Shown here: positions 1-12,094 of the stretch, piece after piece
Layout of the letters: every line of letters begins with the position of its first letter
Numbering within the stretch: the stretch's first letter is position 1
Origin: Posidonia oceanica
Lineage: Eukaryota > Streptophyta > Magnoliopsida > Alismatales > Posidoniaceae
Length of the DNA stretch: 64,000 bases
Direction of reading: 5' to 3'
NCBI GenBank assembly: GCA_037176725.1
Contig: JAZBRS010000020.1
Span: 99,714,501 to 99,778,500, forward strand
Notes under the pieces: generated by a model
Seen by the model: the letters and a program-made list of their open reading frames with translations, nothing else
Databases searched by the model: none
What the model was told of the DNA's origin: nothing
Position numbers and translations under genes: made by a program

Positions 1-786
1 AGAAAGAAAGGTCCCTGTCTAAATCCTGGCCAAAGCTCAAGCAATAACGGGTGGTGCGTTAGGAACTTCGATCCTGCCAAAGCATGGGCTGTACCCTCTA
101 CTAACACCAACACGATCCCTGACAAAGGGGGACAGAACGACCAACTCGCCCCACGCCAAAGCGATGGAACAAGAGACCGGTACTGTCCTTCTCAGTCTGG
201 TAGGTGGACCTAGAAATGAGATGATGCATGCCCTATATGATCATTCATGTAAAATATGATTAAAACTTTTTACTTGCATGTTTTATTAACCCAAGGGGGA
301 TGAAGGTGTGTTTATGTCTTTAGTTGTTCCTAGAATTGATTTTACTTGCCATTTTTAATTAGCCATGGGGAGGAAACAATCAATCTCTAATTGTCTTTAG
401 GATTAGTGCAAGAGGGGAAGAAAATCACCCAATTAGGGCAAGCAAAGTATCACACATCATTGCAAAAGGCATGCTCATGGTATGTGTTAGTGTCATGTCA
501 CATGATTAGTGAAAATAAAAGACAATCAACACATCAAAAGGTAGGTATAAGCATGGCATGTGTATAAGTGAAGTGGCATAGCATATTTGTGTAAAATAAG
601 CCAAACACCAAGCAAAAGGCATGGATTAACGCGATAATCAAACAAATATGGTAATTAAATGCTAAGATAAGCAAAATGCATGAATTAATGTGACAATCAA
701 GTAAACATGGTAATTAAATGCTAAGCTAAGCAAAAGGTAAGCCACACAAAAGCGGAAAGGCGGAAAACGAAAGCCGGAGTCTAGCA
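1..786 (-). mobile_element. Element 4: 5' leader of an Ogre-like retrotransposon
   Basis: This is untranslated leader read on the minus strand. Bases 1-240 match the leader block found at 26570-26895, 34690-35000, 35345-35660 and 44275-44570, with shared words such as GGTCGGTCTGTCC when read in element sense. The rest is A-rich with repeated GCATG words and holds no credible gene. The body of the element (gag, pol, 3' LTR) must lie left of the window, because the primer-binding site at 787-804 faces left. Confidence 0.75.
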
Positions 787-804
787 TCCCCAGTGGAGTT
801 GCCA
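787..804 (-). promoter_or_regulatory. Primer-binding site of element 4 (tRNA-Arg type)
   Basis: The minus strand reads TGGCAACTCCACTGGGGA. Plant tRNA-Arg with its CCA end would be complementary to TGGCGACTCCGCTGGGG, so there are two mismatches. It lies beside the end of the LTR to its right, which makes that LTR the 5' LTR. Confidence 0.7.
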
Positions 805-3283
805 CTTTCCTATGACCACGTCCTCGGTGACGCGGTCGCACGCTGCCAGAGCTTGCGTGCGTTGGCTGGAGAGAGGGGCCACGGTCAATGATGAATCTGG
901 GGAGGAGTTGACTCGAAAACACTGAGAAAACTGGTGAACGCAAAGGAAAACAAAAAAAAAGAAAATGGAGTCGCCACCTAATCTAATAAAACCAAGAGAC
1001 TAGGAAAACCGTATATGAAAACATGTGGAAAAACCCATGCAGTTTAAAATTATGCCAATCCGATCCAAATGTGTATGACACAAGGTCAATGCGGTCCAGA
1101 GAAAGGGTAAGGACTCCTGTTATGCACGGGAAAAGTGTTAGGCACCCCCGATACGCCTGAGGAAGTCGGTCTTTCTTGGCCAATCAGCTCTTGTGTGGCT
1201 AATGTTGGCGTATAACACCGGTTCATGTTCGCCCGAGGGCGGTTTGCAACATGCATTTATAAACCATGCAAAGCTTAGCAAAACCATGCCAAAATGACGA
1301 ATTAAAGTTGAAATACCATTATATGATGATAAACAAACCAGGGAAACAAAACCAAAGCAAAGCGAGTTGAGTAAACGAAAGACAAGGCAGCAATCAGGGG
1401 GCTTTGTCCACTGTCTGAACTCTGGCTTGAGTCACCTATCACCACGGCGACAGCACATGCTGTTGGTATGCACAGCGACGGCACAAGTCGCCGCTCTGAC
1501 TGGCGGCCAAAGCTGCTTCAGACAGGCCAAACAACGAACTTCGGCGGCCAATTAAACTATGCAAAACGACTGTAAACATGCAAGCAGGCATTCACAGAGA
1601 TAGACGGTATATAGGAGAATACAGTCATGCAATTATCATGCAAAATGGGTGCCTGGATCACGAGATACGTCGGCGCAAAGTCCGGCCCAGGGACTGCCAG
1701 AAACAGAGTCGAGTCACCGCTGGAACAGGCGACGCACCTGGTAGTCCGCTGGCCGGATTTCATCGCCAAATCCCACGCCACCGGCGATACTAAAAATGCG
1801 ACTAATGTTCGGGGAAGCACGATGGCTCTCCCAGGAACACAAACATATATTTAAAACAAAAAATGGGCCCCTGGATCTCTCTCCCCACCTATTGGGTTTC
1901 ACTACCAGCAACCGAGAACTCCAGCAGCCATGGTGAAGGCCATGGAGCTCCTGGGCTTATGCATGACTCACCGGAGGCTTGGAGGAGTCGAGACAAGGCC
2001 GAGGAAACAAACGAGGGTAAATACGAGTCACTGGATGTCCTCCACCACCTTCTCGCCGTCGACGGCCGTCCACACACGCTGTCCGGCCACGAGGGAGGCC
2101 GAGAGCATACAGGAGGCCAACTGGGACGTCTGCGAGTTACGGGGAGGATGTGGAGTGGTCCGGCGAAGCTAATGGGAGTTGAAAATGGGACAGCCAAGCT
2201 TTCCCAAGGAGTCCCCATCGCACCGGAGTCCGCGAGCTTCGTCGGCCATGTCGACGGCGGCATGCTCGTGGGCTTCACTGGAGCACGGAGGATGCCCAGG
2301 GGGAACCAAGACAAGTCCGGCATGCACGAGGGGTGCAAGACGAACTCCGGGACAGCCCGTGCCACATGCTCAAGAGCCGAACGGCCTCTCACGGGCAGCG
2401 GACATCGCCGGAGCCGAAAAAGCAAAGTGTAAACGGCGAAATCAATTGCCAGAAAACACGAGAAACGCACAGAAACAATCCCCCTCCCTCAAGGGATGAA
2501 ACTAGATGGAGAGGAAGAGGTTACCTGAGCGAGGAGGTGACTGTCTTCGCCAGCGCCGGTGTGACCAAACGGTGACAGAACTCAGAAGGCGGCGAGCGGG
2601 AGGAATGGAATGGGGCACGGGACGCTCGGAGGAGGTTCACTCTCGCTCAAGGGAAGGTTCTGGTTCCTTCGGGAGTGCGTGGTGGCTCTGGGAATTGTGT
2701 GTGGTGTGTGGGAGAGTGTCGGGTCCTCTGGTTTTGTCGGTGAGGTCTACACAGGGTGGCAGGGGCTTGGTCGGGCAGTGGAGAGGTCACAACAGGAGGT
2801 ACGGTGCCAGAAATGGCACAAGGAGTAAGTGGCTTGGTTGGGCACTAGAGTGGTGACGGGACAGCGTGCCAGAGCGCCGAAAGGTGGCCGCTGCCAGGGA
2901 GTAAGTGGCTTGGTCGGGTGGTGGAGAGGTGATGATAGGTCACGCGCGTGGGAGTTCAAACATGTTCCGTGTCACCTCTCAGTACGGCAACAGCACATGT
3001 CACCGTTATAAGTGGCGATGGAACACGTTGCCACTAGGACAGGTGACAATAGCCTCTGCAGTGGACAGGGCCTGTTCCAGGGTGTGTTGGGTTGCTAATG
3101 GACCCAAGCTTCGGTGTAAACTAGGTTTGGTTAGGTTTTAAGGTATTGGGTGGTCTTAGGGTTTAGGTTGGGGTTTGGATTAAGGTTTAGGTTGGGGTTT
3201 GGATTGGGGTCTGCCAAGCCACGATCCGAGCAAGCCTTTAGAGAGATCCACCAACAACCAGTTGCCAAAACGGGGTGTCTACA
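805..3283 (-). repeat. 5' LTR of element 4 (about 2.5 kb)
   Basis: On the minus strand the LTR begins TGTAGACACCCCGTTTTG at 3283, the terminus shared by all LTRs here. The inner end is less certain: a CA end lies at 812, and the PBS ends at 804. Bases 963-978 hold an internal PBS-like relic, 1081-1190 the block conserved in every LTR, roughly 1360-2900 a GC-rich tract with many overlapping spurious frames, and 3139-3212 degenerate TTTAGG-like repeats. The outer flank starts CCAAG, a possible TSD whose partner is outside the window. The base beyond 3283 is not a polypurine tract, which also argues that this is a 5' LTR. Confidence 0.75.
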
Positions 3284-3796
3284 CCAAGCCGGTAGCTCCA
3301 AGCGAGGATCGCTGAGCCGGTAGCTCCAAGCATGGATAAAGATCAAGATCGTCGAACCGGTAGCTCCAGGCGAGGATCGCTGAGCCAATAGCTCCAAGCA
3401 AGGATTGCTGAGCTAGTAGCTCCAAGTGAGCATAAAGGTCAAGATCACCGAGCCGGTAGCTATAGGCGAGAATAAAGATCAAAATTGCTGAGCCGGTAGC
3501 TCCTGGCGAGGATCGCAGAGCCAGTAGCTCTAAGCAAGGATCGCTGAGCCGGTAGCTCCAAGCGAGGACAAAGATCAAGATCGCCGAGTCGGTAGCTCCA
3601 AGCGAGGATCGCTGAACCGGTAGCTCCAAGCGAGGAAAAAGATCAAGATCGCCGAGCCGGTAGCTCTAGGCGAGGATCGTTGAGCCGGTAGCTCCAAGCG
3701 AGGACAAGGATAATGATCATCAAGCCAGTAGCTCCAGGTGAGGATCGCTGAGCCGGTAGCTCCAAGCGAAGACAAAGATGTGTATCACTGAGTATT
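3284..3796. repeat. Tandem array in the 3' part of element 3
   Basis: An imperfect tandem array with a core of GCCGGTAGCTCCAAGCGAGG followed by ATCGCTGA. Units are about 28 bp, with longer variants near 46 bp carrying AAAGATCAAGATC. Removing element 2 by its TSD makes this stretch contiguous with 39793 onward, so I assign it to the region between pol and the 3' LTR of element 3. That is where element 1 also carries tandem arrays. The open frames here are repeat artefacts. Confidence 0.75.
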
Positions 3797-3801
3797 CCAT
3801 G

Positions 3802-5485
3802 TGTAGACACCCCATTTTGACCCCTGCATTAATGGTTCTTCTCTGGTGGACTCAAACCCTAGGCCAAACCTACAACACAAACCCTAAAAACCCTAGAAAT
3901 CCCAAACCCTAGGATGCCACATTTTAAAACCCTAACCCATGCAATCACCATTTAAAATCTCCATTGCAAACCCTAATTTCCACCTCAAGCCCACCTCAAG
4001 CCCACAACCCATCAAAACCCCAATTTCCCCTTTCCCTACACCAAGCCCTTTTTTTTCTTTTCCTTTTTTTCCCTTCTTTTCCTTTCTTCTCCATTTTCCT
4101 CTTTTCCTTTCTTCCTTCCTTTCTTCTCCTTCTTTTTTTTCTTCTCCCTTTTCCTTTTTTTTTCTCTCCTCAGCCCAACAGCCCGGCCCACTCATCTCTT
4201 CTTTTCTTTTCTTCTTTTTTTCTTTTCCTTCTTCCCTCCTTCTTCCCACAATTTCCTCCGTTCCCCACGACCGACAAAACTGCAACCTCTTCCACCTTCC
4301 TTTCCCTCCTATTTCAAAGCCAACACCATGACCCAACTGCAACGGCAACACGACAACCATCACCCCACTACCACCACCACCTCCCGTGGAGGACGACCCA
4401 TTAAGACACAACCACAACAATTGCAAAAAGGAGGAAGACAGACAAAAGAAAAAACACACAGACCACCCATTCCCAGACTGAGACACACCCAACACGCAGA
4501 CACCCTGAGGAACCCATTGGGATCCCCAGAATCCACCGCATTTCCCACACCACCACCACCAACACAGCACCGCCCATTCACTCACACCTCTCACACTGAC
4601 CACACACACAGGAGAGGAAGCATTCTGCACCCAACTCCACCCACTGCAACCCACGACCTCACCACACTTCCAGGAACCTCCTCCATAGCCAAACATCGCC
4701 CCACAGCACCCCTAGCTGGCCTTGCGACCTCAAGCTCAGGTCATTTTCTCCGGCAACCCAACCGTTGCAACTCGATTGCAATGCTTAGTGTCGCCCCATT
4801 CAAGCCTCCGCGACCTCCGCCTGACCTCCCACGACCGAGCCCAACACCGCAGACCCTCCGTCGCAGCACCCAGCATCGCCGCGAACCAGAGCAGAACCGC
4901 CCCACCCACCGACATCGGGGGGACGCTCCGAGTAGCGCTGCGCCTAGGTAAAGCTCCTCTCACCTCCATGACCTCCCCCTCTCGCTTCCGGACCTCCTTC
5001 TTGGGCCTGAAGCCCTCTGCCGACCGCTGGAGGTTTCCTCTTCTTCGGCTCTAGCAGAGCATGGCGCAACTCCGACGAGCCACCAGCGCCTCTGCCGTGC
5101 CGGACTCAACCTCCTCTCTGCCACCACACCTCCGCCAGACCACCCTCTCACCTTCCCTACCGCCGCCGAGGCCCAGACGCGCCTCCAGCTCACCAGCAAC
5201 CAACCTCGCCGGCGTCTGCTTCGTCTCAGGTAAGAAGTTACTGTTCATTTATTTAAATCACATCTTTCATTTTCTTTTATTTTGTTTGAACCTTATTGTA
5301 TTCAGCATGCATTAACATAAAACCCAAAATTTTAGTTTTATTACTTCCAAGACCTGCAATTGCATACACACATTATTTCTGGCATTGCATTCCAGTTCTT
5401 GCATGTTTCCAGTATTGCATCTTAGTCCAAAATGCATTTAGGACTTTATCTTATTGCATTGCATACATCTATACATGTGGCATTT
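3802..5485 (+). repeat. 5' LTR of element 2, first part
   Basis: It starts TGTAGACACCCCATTTTG. It contains AAACCCTA-type motifs (3855-3935), a long pyrimidine tract (4020-4260) with a GCCCGGCCCA word, an A/C-rich then GC-rich tract (4300-5230), and the start of an AT/TGCATT-rich tract (5230-5485). It stops at CATTT, the target of element 1, and resumes at 32758. Several frames are open in the GC-rich part, on both strands, but none resembles a known protein and the base composition explains them. Confidence 0.88.
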
Positions 5486-5749
5486 TGTAGTAATCCCAAT
5501 CAGAATCAGGTTTACTATTAGCGGCTATGTCAGAGGAGGAGGGCTCAACTTGAAAACACTTAAAACAGGGGAGAAAAGATAAGAAAAGAAGAAGATAAGA
5601 CAATTCAGAGTCGCCACCGTGTCTATTATTGGGAGACAAGGAAAATCGGAGAAATGCGTGAGTTAACACGTAAAACCAAGCAAAGAGATGCAATGCAAAG
5701 CAAAGCAAAAGAAAACAAATGCAAATGAATGCAAATGAGATGACTCATG

Positions 5750-6070
5750 CCTAGGATAAGGGCAATATGGTCATTACGGGCCAAAAGACTGGGCAAGGAC
5801 TCCTGTTACGTGCGGGGAAGGTGTTAGGCACCCCCAACACGCCCGAGAATCGGTCTTTCTAGGCTTACGCTCACATACGCAGGGAAATGCAGGTTTGAAT
5901 GCCTAAATGCCAATGAATGCCTGAATGAATGCTCATAGGTGTGCTCTAAGTGGTGGGATGCAATGCAGGAAAGTAAACGTGCAGTCTAAGTGCTCAGCAA
6001 CGCTGTCTGTGTTCTGAACCGGGTGAAACCTGGCTCGTGAGAACTCCAGGCAGTAAGCATCACTGCCCTA
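5750..6070 (-). promoter_or_regulatory. Conserved LTR block (U5-side), 3' LTR copy of element 1
   Basis: This 300-bp non-coding block is shared by all LTRs here although their other parts differ greatly. Read on the minus strand it holds, in order, a CATCACTGCC-type motif (as GGCAGTGATG), TCTCACGAGCCAGG, AGAAAGACCGATTCTC, GGGGGTGCCTAACACCTT, CGTAACAGGAGTCCTT and GACCATATTGCCC. Sister copies are at 1081-1190, 27860-28170, 33540-33960, 39512-39590 (partial), 45830-46170, 51945-52330 and 62020-62360. Its function is unknown; promoter, RNA processing or packaging roles are possible. Confidence 0.6.
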
Positions 6071-6239
6071 TATGCAAATGCAAGCGGAAAAGCAAAACGG
6101 TGGTAAAATTAAGCAATGCAGGCGACATGCAAGAGAAAATGGCATAAAACACGCGAAACAACGCAAGAAACGAGAGCAGCACACAAAACGGTGCAAGAAA
6201 ACAAGACGGCACGTGAAACGATGCGAGAAAACAAAGCCA

Positions 6240-6640
6240 GCACGTAGAATGGTGCAAGAAACAAGAACGGCACGTGAAACAGTGTGAGAAAACAAAGCAG
6301 GCACGCAAAATGGTGCCAAAAACAAAGCAGGCATGCAAAATGGTGCCAAAAACAAAGCGGGCACGCAAAACGGTGCCAAAAACAGAGCGGGCACGCAAAA
6401 CGGTGCCAAAAATAGAGCAGGCACGCGAAACGGTGCCAAAAGTAGAGCGGGCACATGAAACGGTGCCAAAAGCAAAGCAGGCACGCAAAACAGTGCCAAA
6501 AACAGAGCGGGCACGCGAAACAAAGCCAAAAACAGAGCGGGCACGCGAAACGGTGCCAAAAGCAAAGTAGGCACGCAAAACGGTGCAAGAAAGCAAAGCG
6601 GCACGCAAAACGGTGTCAATGCAGGTGAAATAGAGCATCG
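6240..6640. repeat. 30-bp minisatellite in the 3' LTR of element 1
   Basis: About 12 head-to-tail units of GGGCACGCAAAACGGTGCCA followed by AAAACAGAGC (30 bp). Because 30 is a multiple of three, long frames stay open on both strands and look like Arg/Lys-rich or Cys/Phe-rich proteins. These are artefacts. The matching array in the 5' LTR is at 28350-28730. Confidence 0.9.
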
Positions 6641-7379
6641 ATAAAACCATGCAGATGCAAAGGCTAAGAAAAAGAGCAGGAGAAGCAAAGGAGAGGTAAA
6701 CAGCGCAAGTGTGAGAACGAGCGCCATTTAAAGACTACGCAAAGTAGGTGTGAAGACCTACAAAGGGGAAGGGAAATAAGTGGAAGGATTACCATTGTTT
6801 TGTGACTGTTTCCCACCAAAATGTCCCACGATGTGTCTCGCACGCTGCCAAGAGCTCGCAATGCGATCGGATCGTGGGAAAGGGGGAAGAAAGTCGCAAT
6901 TAGTGGTGAATCCAGGGGAAACGCAACACAAAGCACTGGGAGTACGCGAAAAGAGGGAGCAGAGTTGATAGATAAGAAGAAGAAGTCCTATTCTACATGT
7001 TCGAGAAACTTGAAAGCAAAAACAATGAATGGAATGCAAATGGTGTGCAAATGAATGCTGTGCAGGAGTTCAGGAGGACTTACCTGGGAAATCTGAAGCC
7101 TGATCTGAGATCTGCTTGGTCCATGCTGAAGAGTGCTCCACCGGGGTCGTCCAGGTAGCTTGATTGAGAAGATCCAACAACCGGATCTAAAGATATCCCA
7201 GCTTCAAGGCAGAGGGGCCAGAACAGGAGAGAAGAATGGATCTAGGTGTACAAGAGGTCCTAGGGGTGTGCAAAACAAGTCCTCCCATTTGAATGGGAGC
7301 TAGGAATGCTTAAGTGTGTGCAAGGAATGCCAAATGCAAGAATGCATGAGTGCAATGCATGCAGAATGCAAGAAAAGAC

Positions 7380-8160
7380 TTAGGGATGATTTTTCAGAAA
7401 ACTAGGGCCTTATATGCAATTTTTGAAAAAGTGGGGGTCTAAATGCAAGGATTTTGAAAAGCTAGGGGCTTTTATGCAAAGTTTTTGAAAACTGGGGGGT
7501 ATAAATGCAATTTTACAAAGTGCAGGGTTCAAAATGCAATTTTACAAGGTAAACATGCATCAGGACAAGTTTTGAAATCATATGGGAGATTAACATGCAA
7601 TTTTTAAATCAACAGGGTCTAAAATGCAAGTTTGCAAGCAAAACAGTGGTCTGAGTGGTCTGGGGATGCAAACAGAGGACCTATATGCAATCTTTCAAAG
7701 ATGTAGGGTCTAAAATGCAATTTTATAAGCAAAATATGCATTTAAATAATTTTCATAAGCATGTAGAGGACCTATGTGCAATTTTTAAAACATGCAGGGT
7801 CAAAAATGTAATTTTATAAGCAAAATATGCATTTAAATGATTTCTATAAGCATGCAGAGGACCTATGTGCAATTTTTAAAACATGTAGGGTCAAAAATGC
7901 AATTTTATAAGCAAAATATGCATTTAAATGTGTGCTGTGCATTGATAAGGGACCTATATGCAAAAATCAGAAAATATGAGAGAAATGATGCAATGCAGTA
8001 AGATAAATTGAAAAATAAAAACCTAAGTTAACAGATCAGAGGACTAAACTGTAAATAAGGAAAAAAGCAGGTACTAAAAATGCAATTTATCAAGGTAAAA
8101 TTAGAGTATTAAATCAGATTATTAACTGGAGGACTAACATGCAATAATAAGGAACTAGAG
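7380..8160. repeat. AT-rich degenerate repeat with a 91-bp unit
   Basis: The tract is built of words such as ATGCAATTTT and AATATGCATTTAAATGA. Between about 7700 and 7930 it resolves into two and a half copies of a 91-bp unit ending in GTGCAATTTTTAAAAC. The same tract is present in the other LTR near 29510-30090. No gene is visible. Confidence 0.75.
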
Positions 8161-11100
8161 GACTGGAACTTAAAAAAACACTGAAGAGAAACACTGCAGA
8201 AGGACTAACATGCAATTAATCGATTTTTTAAGTTTTTCATGCAATATCATAAGATTTAAATGCGAAATTAAATGAACTTTAAACAGAGGCTGGACCAGAA
8301 TGCAATAAGTTAAAAAAGCAAGGCAGATATGCAATTTATCAACAAAATACCATGGCAAAGAAAAAATAAAGGAACAGTAATTGCTCAGTTGGGTGGCCAC
8401 CATAGCAACTGCTACCAGTGGCCAAGAAAGGCGGAGGAGGGAAGCTGGGGTGGTGCAGAGGCGACGGCGGGCTTCACCGGAGGTAGGCGGAGCTCGGGCG
8501 ACGTCCGGCGAGGCGTGACGCAGCCTGGAGATGACCGGAGCACCCGGAGGAGATCTGCAGACCAGAGGAGCAGCGAGCCGACGATCGGAGCGTCGTCGTG
8601 GCATTCTAAAGCCACCGGAGAGTTCCTGTTGACCGTGCGGCTCTCGAGGGATGGTTGGGAGCTGGTTCTGCAGACCGGAGCGGCGAGGCGAGCTCGGAGC
8701 TCGCCAGAGAAGACGAGTCAGCGGCAGTGCTGACCCGGCGAAGGAGGAGAGGAAACCCCGATCTGAGGGGTTAGGAAGCAGAAGAGGGAGGAGATTAGCT
8801 ACAGGGAGAAGAAAAAAACCTGTTTTGTTGGCTAGAACGTCCCCCTGACGTAGGTGGCTTTTGTGCTTGCCGGCAAAGGTCATCCGGTGGTTGCAGGCGC
8901 TATCGACGACTCGGGAGTGTTGGGAATGGATCAGTGGAGTGCTCCGGAGCTCCCTGGATGCTCGGAGCAGAGCTTCGATGGCCGGAGAAGAAGATCACTT
9001 CTGTGGGTTCACAGAAGACAGTAGGAGGTGGGTAGGGTTGTTCCCTACTCTCTGGATCAGTTGGAGGGCACCAGCGAACTCCAGGAGGTTAGGTGAGTGT
9101 GTGGGGATGCTCAGGAGGGTTGATGGTGGCTTGGAGAAGAAGATAGGTCGTCGGGTGGATTTCTGGTGAAGTTGGCCGCATGTGTTTGTTGTGATGGGTT
9201 CTGGCTGTGAGGGGGAAGAAGGCTGAGGCTCGGGTGGGTTGGAGAGCTGATGTTCTGGTGAGTTAGGTGGAAAAGTTTGGGAAGGTTCAGTGGGGTGTTG
9301 TGCTGGGAATTTTAGAGGAAGGGGATGATGGGTTCTGCTTGGGAAATGGGTGAATTGAGGGGTAGTTTCAGGATGGTTCGTGATGCTGAATGGAGGGCTG
9401 TGGTGGTGGTTGTCTGGGTGAGATTGGGGGAGGAATTGGGAGAGACTTTCTAGGTGTTGGTGGCTGATTTCAGGTGGAAAGGAAGGTGGAGGAAGGTTGC
9501 AGAATTTCAGTGGGGAAGAAGGAGAAGAATGGGTGCTAGAGGCTCTGGTTTCTCTCGCTCTCTCTGGACGATCAAAAGGGGAAGAAGGAGTAGAAGTCTG
9601 AGGCTTTTTAAGCAGCTGCTGGGAGGAGAAGCGCGGGCTGGATTCAAATCCATCGGCGCGGGCTGCGGCTGCTGATGGGAGAGGAGCGGCCGGCAAGAGG
9701 ACTGGCATTTAATGCCAACGGAAGATCCGTTGAGACGCGAGAGAGGAGGAGCGAACTGGAGCTGATGGTGATCGGGAGGGAGAAGAAATTGAATTTGAAG
9801 GAGGTGGAGGGAGACTGGTGGCGCGGGAGAGGGAGGACTGTGGAAGAAGAAGAAGAAGGAGAAGGAAGGAGGGGGCTGAAGGCTGCGCGGGCTGGGCCGC
9901 TGTGCGGAAAAAAAGAAAAAAAGGAAGAAAGAAAAGAAGGAAGGAGGGGAAAAGGGCCGGACTAGGCCCAGCAGGAGAGGAAAGAAAAAATAGAAAGAAA
10001 GGAGGAAAGGAAGGAAAGGGAAGAGGAAGAGAAAGAAGAAAGAAATAAAATTGATAAAAATAAAATAAAAATAGAAAAAGTTTTTAGAGTGATTGTGTTT
10101 TAAATTAGGACTTTGATTAAGCTTTTTAATGATCGTTTTTGGTTGGTTAATTGGGTTTAAAGGGGTTTTAGTTTTGATTAGGGTTTTTAAGGTTTTCTTT
10201 GCTTTTGATTTGTTTTTAATTTGATTAAATGTTTGTTAAGTCTCTTAAGTTGTTTTTTAATTATGTTTTTCTTGTTAAGTACTTGGGATGTTAATTAGGA
10301 TTTTTAAAGTATGTTTTTAAATCAATTAGAGTGAGTTTTAGATATTTGATTTTGGTCTTTTTTCCTTAAGTCTTTTTTGATTTGCTTTTGATTTTTTTGT
10401 TTGTTAAGTTCTTTTAATATATTTTTTTAGTTAAGTTTTCTTGTTAAGTTCTTAATTAAGTATTTTTAAATTTGGATTGTTTGTTTTTATTTTTTAATTA
10501 AGTTTTCGAATTGTTCTTTTGAAGGTTGTTAAGTTAGGTTTTTCCTTTTTAATTATTGGCCCTTGCATTTCTTAAGTGTTTTCTCTCTTTTAGGGTTTGT
10601 TTTCTTGGTTGTTTTTTTAATAGGATTTTACTTTTACCTGTTTTGATTACATTTTGGTTTTTTTCCTTGATTTTACAGCATTTTCTTTGGGTTTGTTTTG
10701 CATTTTTTAAGTTGCAGTCTTGATTTTCCATTTTGGCTAGATTTAGTTAGGTTTAAGTTTTTAATTTGCTTAATGTTTTTAATTATTTCTTTTAGGGTTT
10801 TGGTTTGCTTTCCCCTTGTTTTAGTGTTTTTGAAAGTTTTTAAGGGTTTTTTAAGGATTCGGTAAGAGAAAGGAAAAGGGAATTAGAAGGAAGAGGAAAA
10901 GGGAGAAATGATGGAATAAAGAGGAAAGAGAGGAGCTGAAAGAAAATAATTTTTTCGAAGGTCAAAGAAAATGTTAAAAATAAGATAAAAATAGGAATAA
11001 GATTGAGAAGAGATAGAAGCACAAGGGGGGCCCACAGCCAGGCAAGAAAAAGGGAGAGAAGGGGGTGAAAAGAAGGAGGATAATCTGGAAAGAGAGAGGA

Positions 11101-11536
11101 GAGAGAAAAGGATAATCCAGGAGAGAGAAAAGGATAATTTGGGTTAAAGGAGGGTTTAGAGGTTTTGAAAAGGGGTGAATTTTGGGGAATGTGTAACCTA
11201 GGGTTTCTAGTGTTGGTCCTAGCGTTTTGGTTTAGTTTTGGGAACGTTTTGGAAGGGTTTTGAGGTGTGGAAAAAGGGTAGTTTTACCTAGGTTTCCTAG
11301 GATTTTTGGGAGTGGTTTTAGGTTGAGAATTTCTAGGTATTTGGGTAGGTTTGCTAAGTTGGGGATGGTGGGTTTTCCTATGGTTTTTGGGTAAGTTTTG
11401 GATTAGGGAAAGGGGTGTAATCTTAGATCAAGTTTGGGCTTGTTTTGGAGAGAAAGATGAAAGGGAATGTGCAGTTTTGACCTAGGTTTGGATCCATAAG
11501 TTGCTAGAAGATTCCAATTGATTCAAGCCTGTCAAA

Positions 11537-11616
11537 ATGGGGTGTCAACAGATGCCCCTCCCTGAGCAAGGTCAAGCGAAGCGAGGCCGCTGCTCAGGGT
11601 TGACAAGACACCCCAT
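11537..11616. promoter_or_regulatory. Nested inverted repeat spanning the polypurine tract and LTR edge
   Basis: Outer arms ATGGGGTGT (11537-11545) and ACACCCCAT (11608-11616) are perfect complements. Inner arms CCCTGAGCA (11560-11568) and TGCTCAGGG (11591-11599) are also perfect. The polypurine tract lies between the left outer and left inner arms. On RNA or single-stranded DNA this could fold into a two-step hairpin exactly where plus-strand synthesis begins. Confidence 0.6.
11551..11563 (-). promoter_or_regulatory. Polypurine tract of element 1
   Basis: The minus strand reads AGGGAGGGGCATC immediately before the TGTTGACACC start of the 3' LTR. This is the position and composition of the plus-strand primer in LTR retrotransposons. 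It fixes the element's orientation together with the PBS at 27587-27604. Confidence 0.8.
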
Positions 11617-12094
11617 CTGACCGACGGGAGCAGAGGTTTGCTATGGGCATGAGCTACTTATTCGGCGGATGCACCGAAAATCGTAGCTCGTTGCCGCAAT
11701 GCAAGAGTGCAGGTGCAGATGGATGAGATGCAAAGTATGCAATGCATGCCAATGCAAATGTTAGTGCAAAAGTTAGTACAGATAAGGATGCTGATGCAGC
11801 AAAAAATGATGATGATGCTGGACTATTATGCAATGCTAGAAAGGTAAAGTGCAAAGGTAATGCAAAAGAAGAATGCTAAAAAAGAAAACGCGATGTGGCA
11901 CAAAGTCTCGGCAGGCAAGCCAAATTTGCGCGACAAGGCGAGAAAGAAAAGTACAGCTTGTCCCCACCCGGGGAGCAAGCTAGCAAAAAAGGGTGCGAGG
12001 GGAGAGAGGTCGACTCTCCGATCGCAGAGGGATGCGGGACTTTGCTTTCCCGGGACAAAGTCGCGGGAAGAGGGTGATAAGGTGTCGAGCTTAT

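Larger units (their letters stand above)
5486..11550 (-). repeat. 3' LTR of element 1 (6065 bp)
   Basis: It runs TGTTGACACCCC (at 11550, minus strand) to GGGATTACTACA (at 5486). In element order: T-rich in plus reading (10080-11500); purine-rich with GGGCC words (9700-10080); GC-rich (8330-9700); AT-rich with GCAATTTT words (7380-8330); a 30-bp minisatellite (6240-6640); the conserved block (5750-6070); and an internal PBS-like relic (5607-5620). It is about 920 bp longer than its partner because the segment near 8083-9002 is missing from the other copy. I see no credible gene in it. Open frames at 6060-6727, 8170-8883 and 8995-9708 follow from repeats or GC-rich composition. Confidence 0.93.

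Noticed and set aside
3262..3283. LTR ending at 3283 as the 3' LTR of element 3
   Set aside because: There is no polypurine tract next to it, its terminus differs from the element 3 LTR, and a PBS at 787-804 shows its element extends to the left.
6060..6727. Overlapping long frames of Arg/Lys-rich or Cys/Phe-rich repeats on both strands (also 28168-28886 and 61076-62049)
   Set aside because: They are minisatellites. The 30-bp unit keeps frames open by its length, and the 40-bp unit is open in all three forward phases; no protein family is recognisable.
8170..9708. Frames of about 235 residues in the GC-rich part of the LTR (also 1863-2470, 4328-4951, 48049-48637 and 59562-60374)
   Set aside because: Present on both strands at once, no domain recognised, not kept between the two LTRs of element 1 or between families; explained by GC-rich composition.
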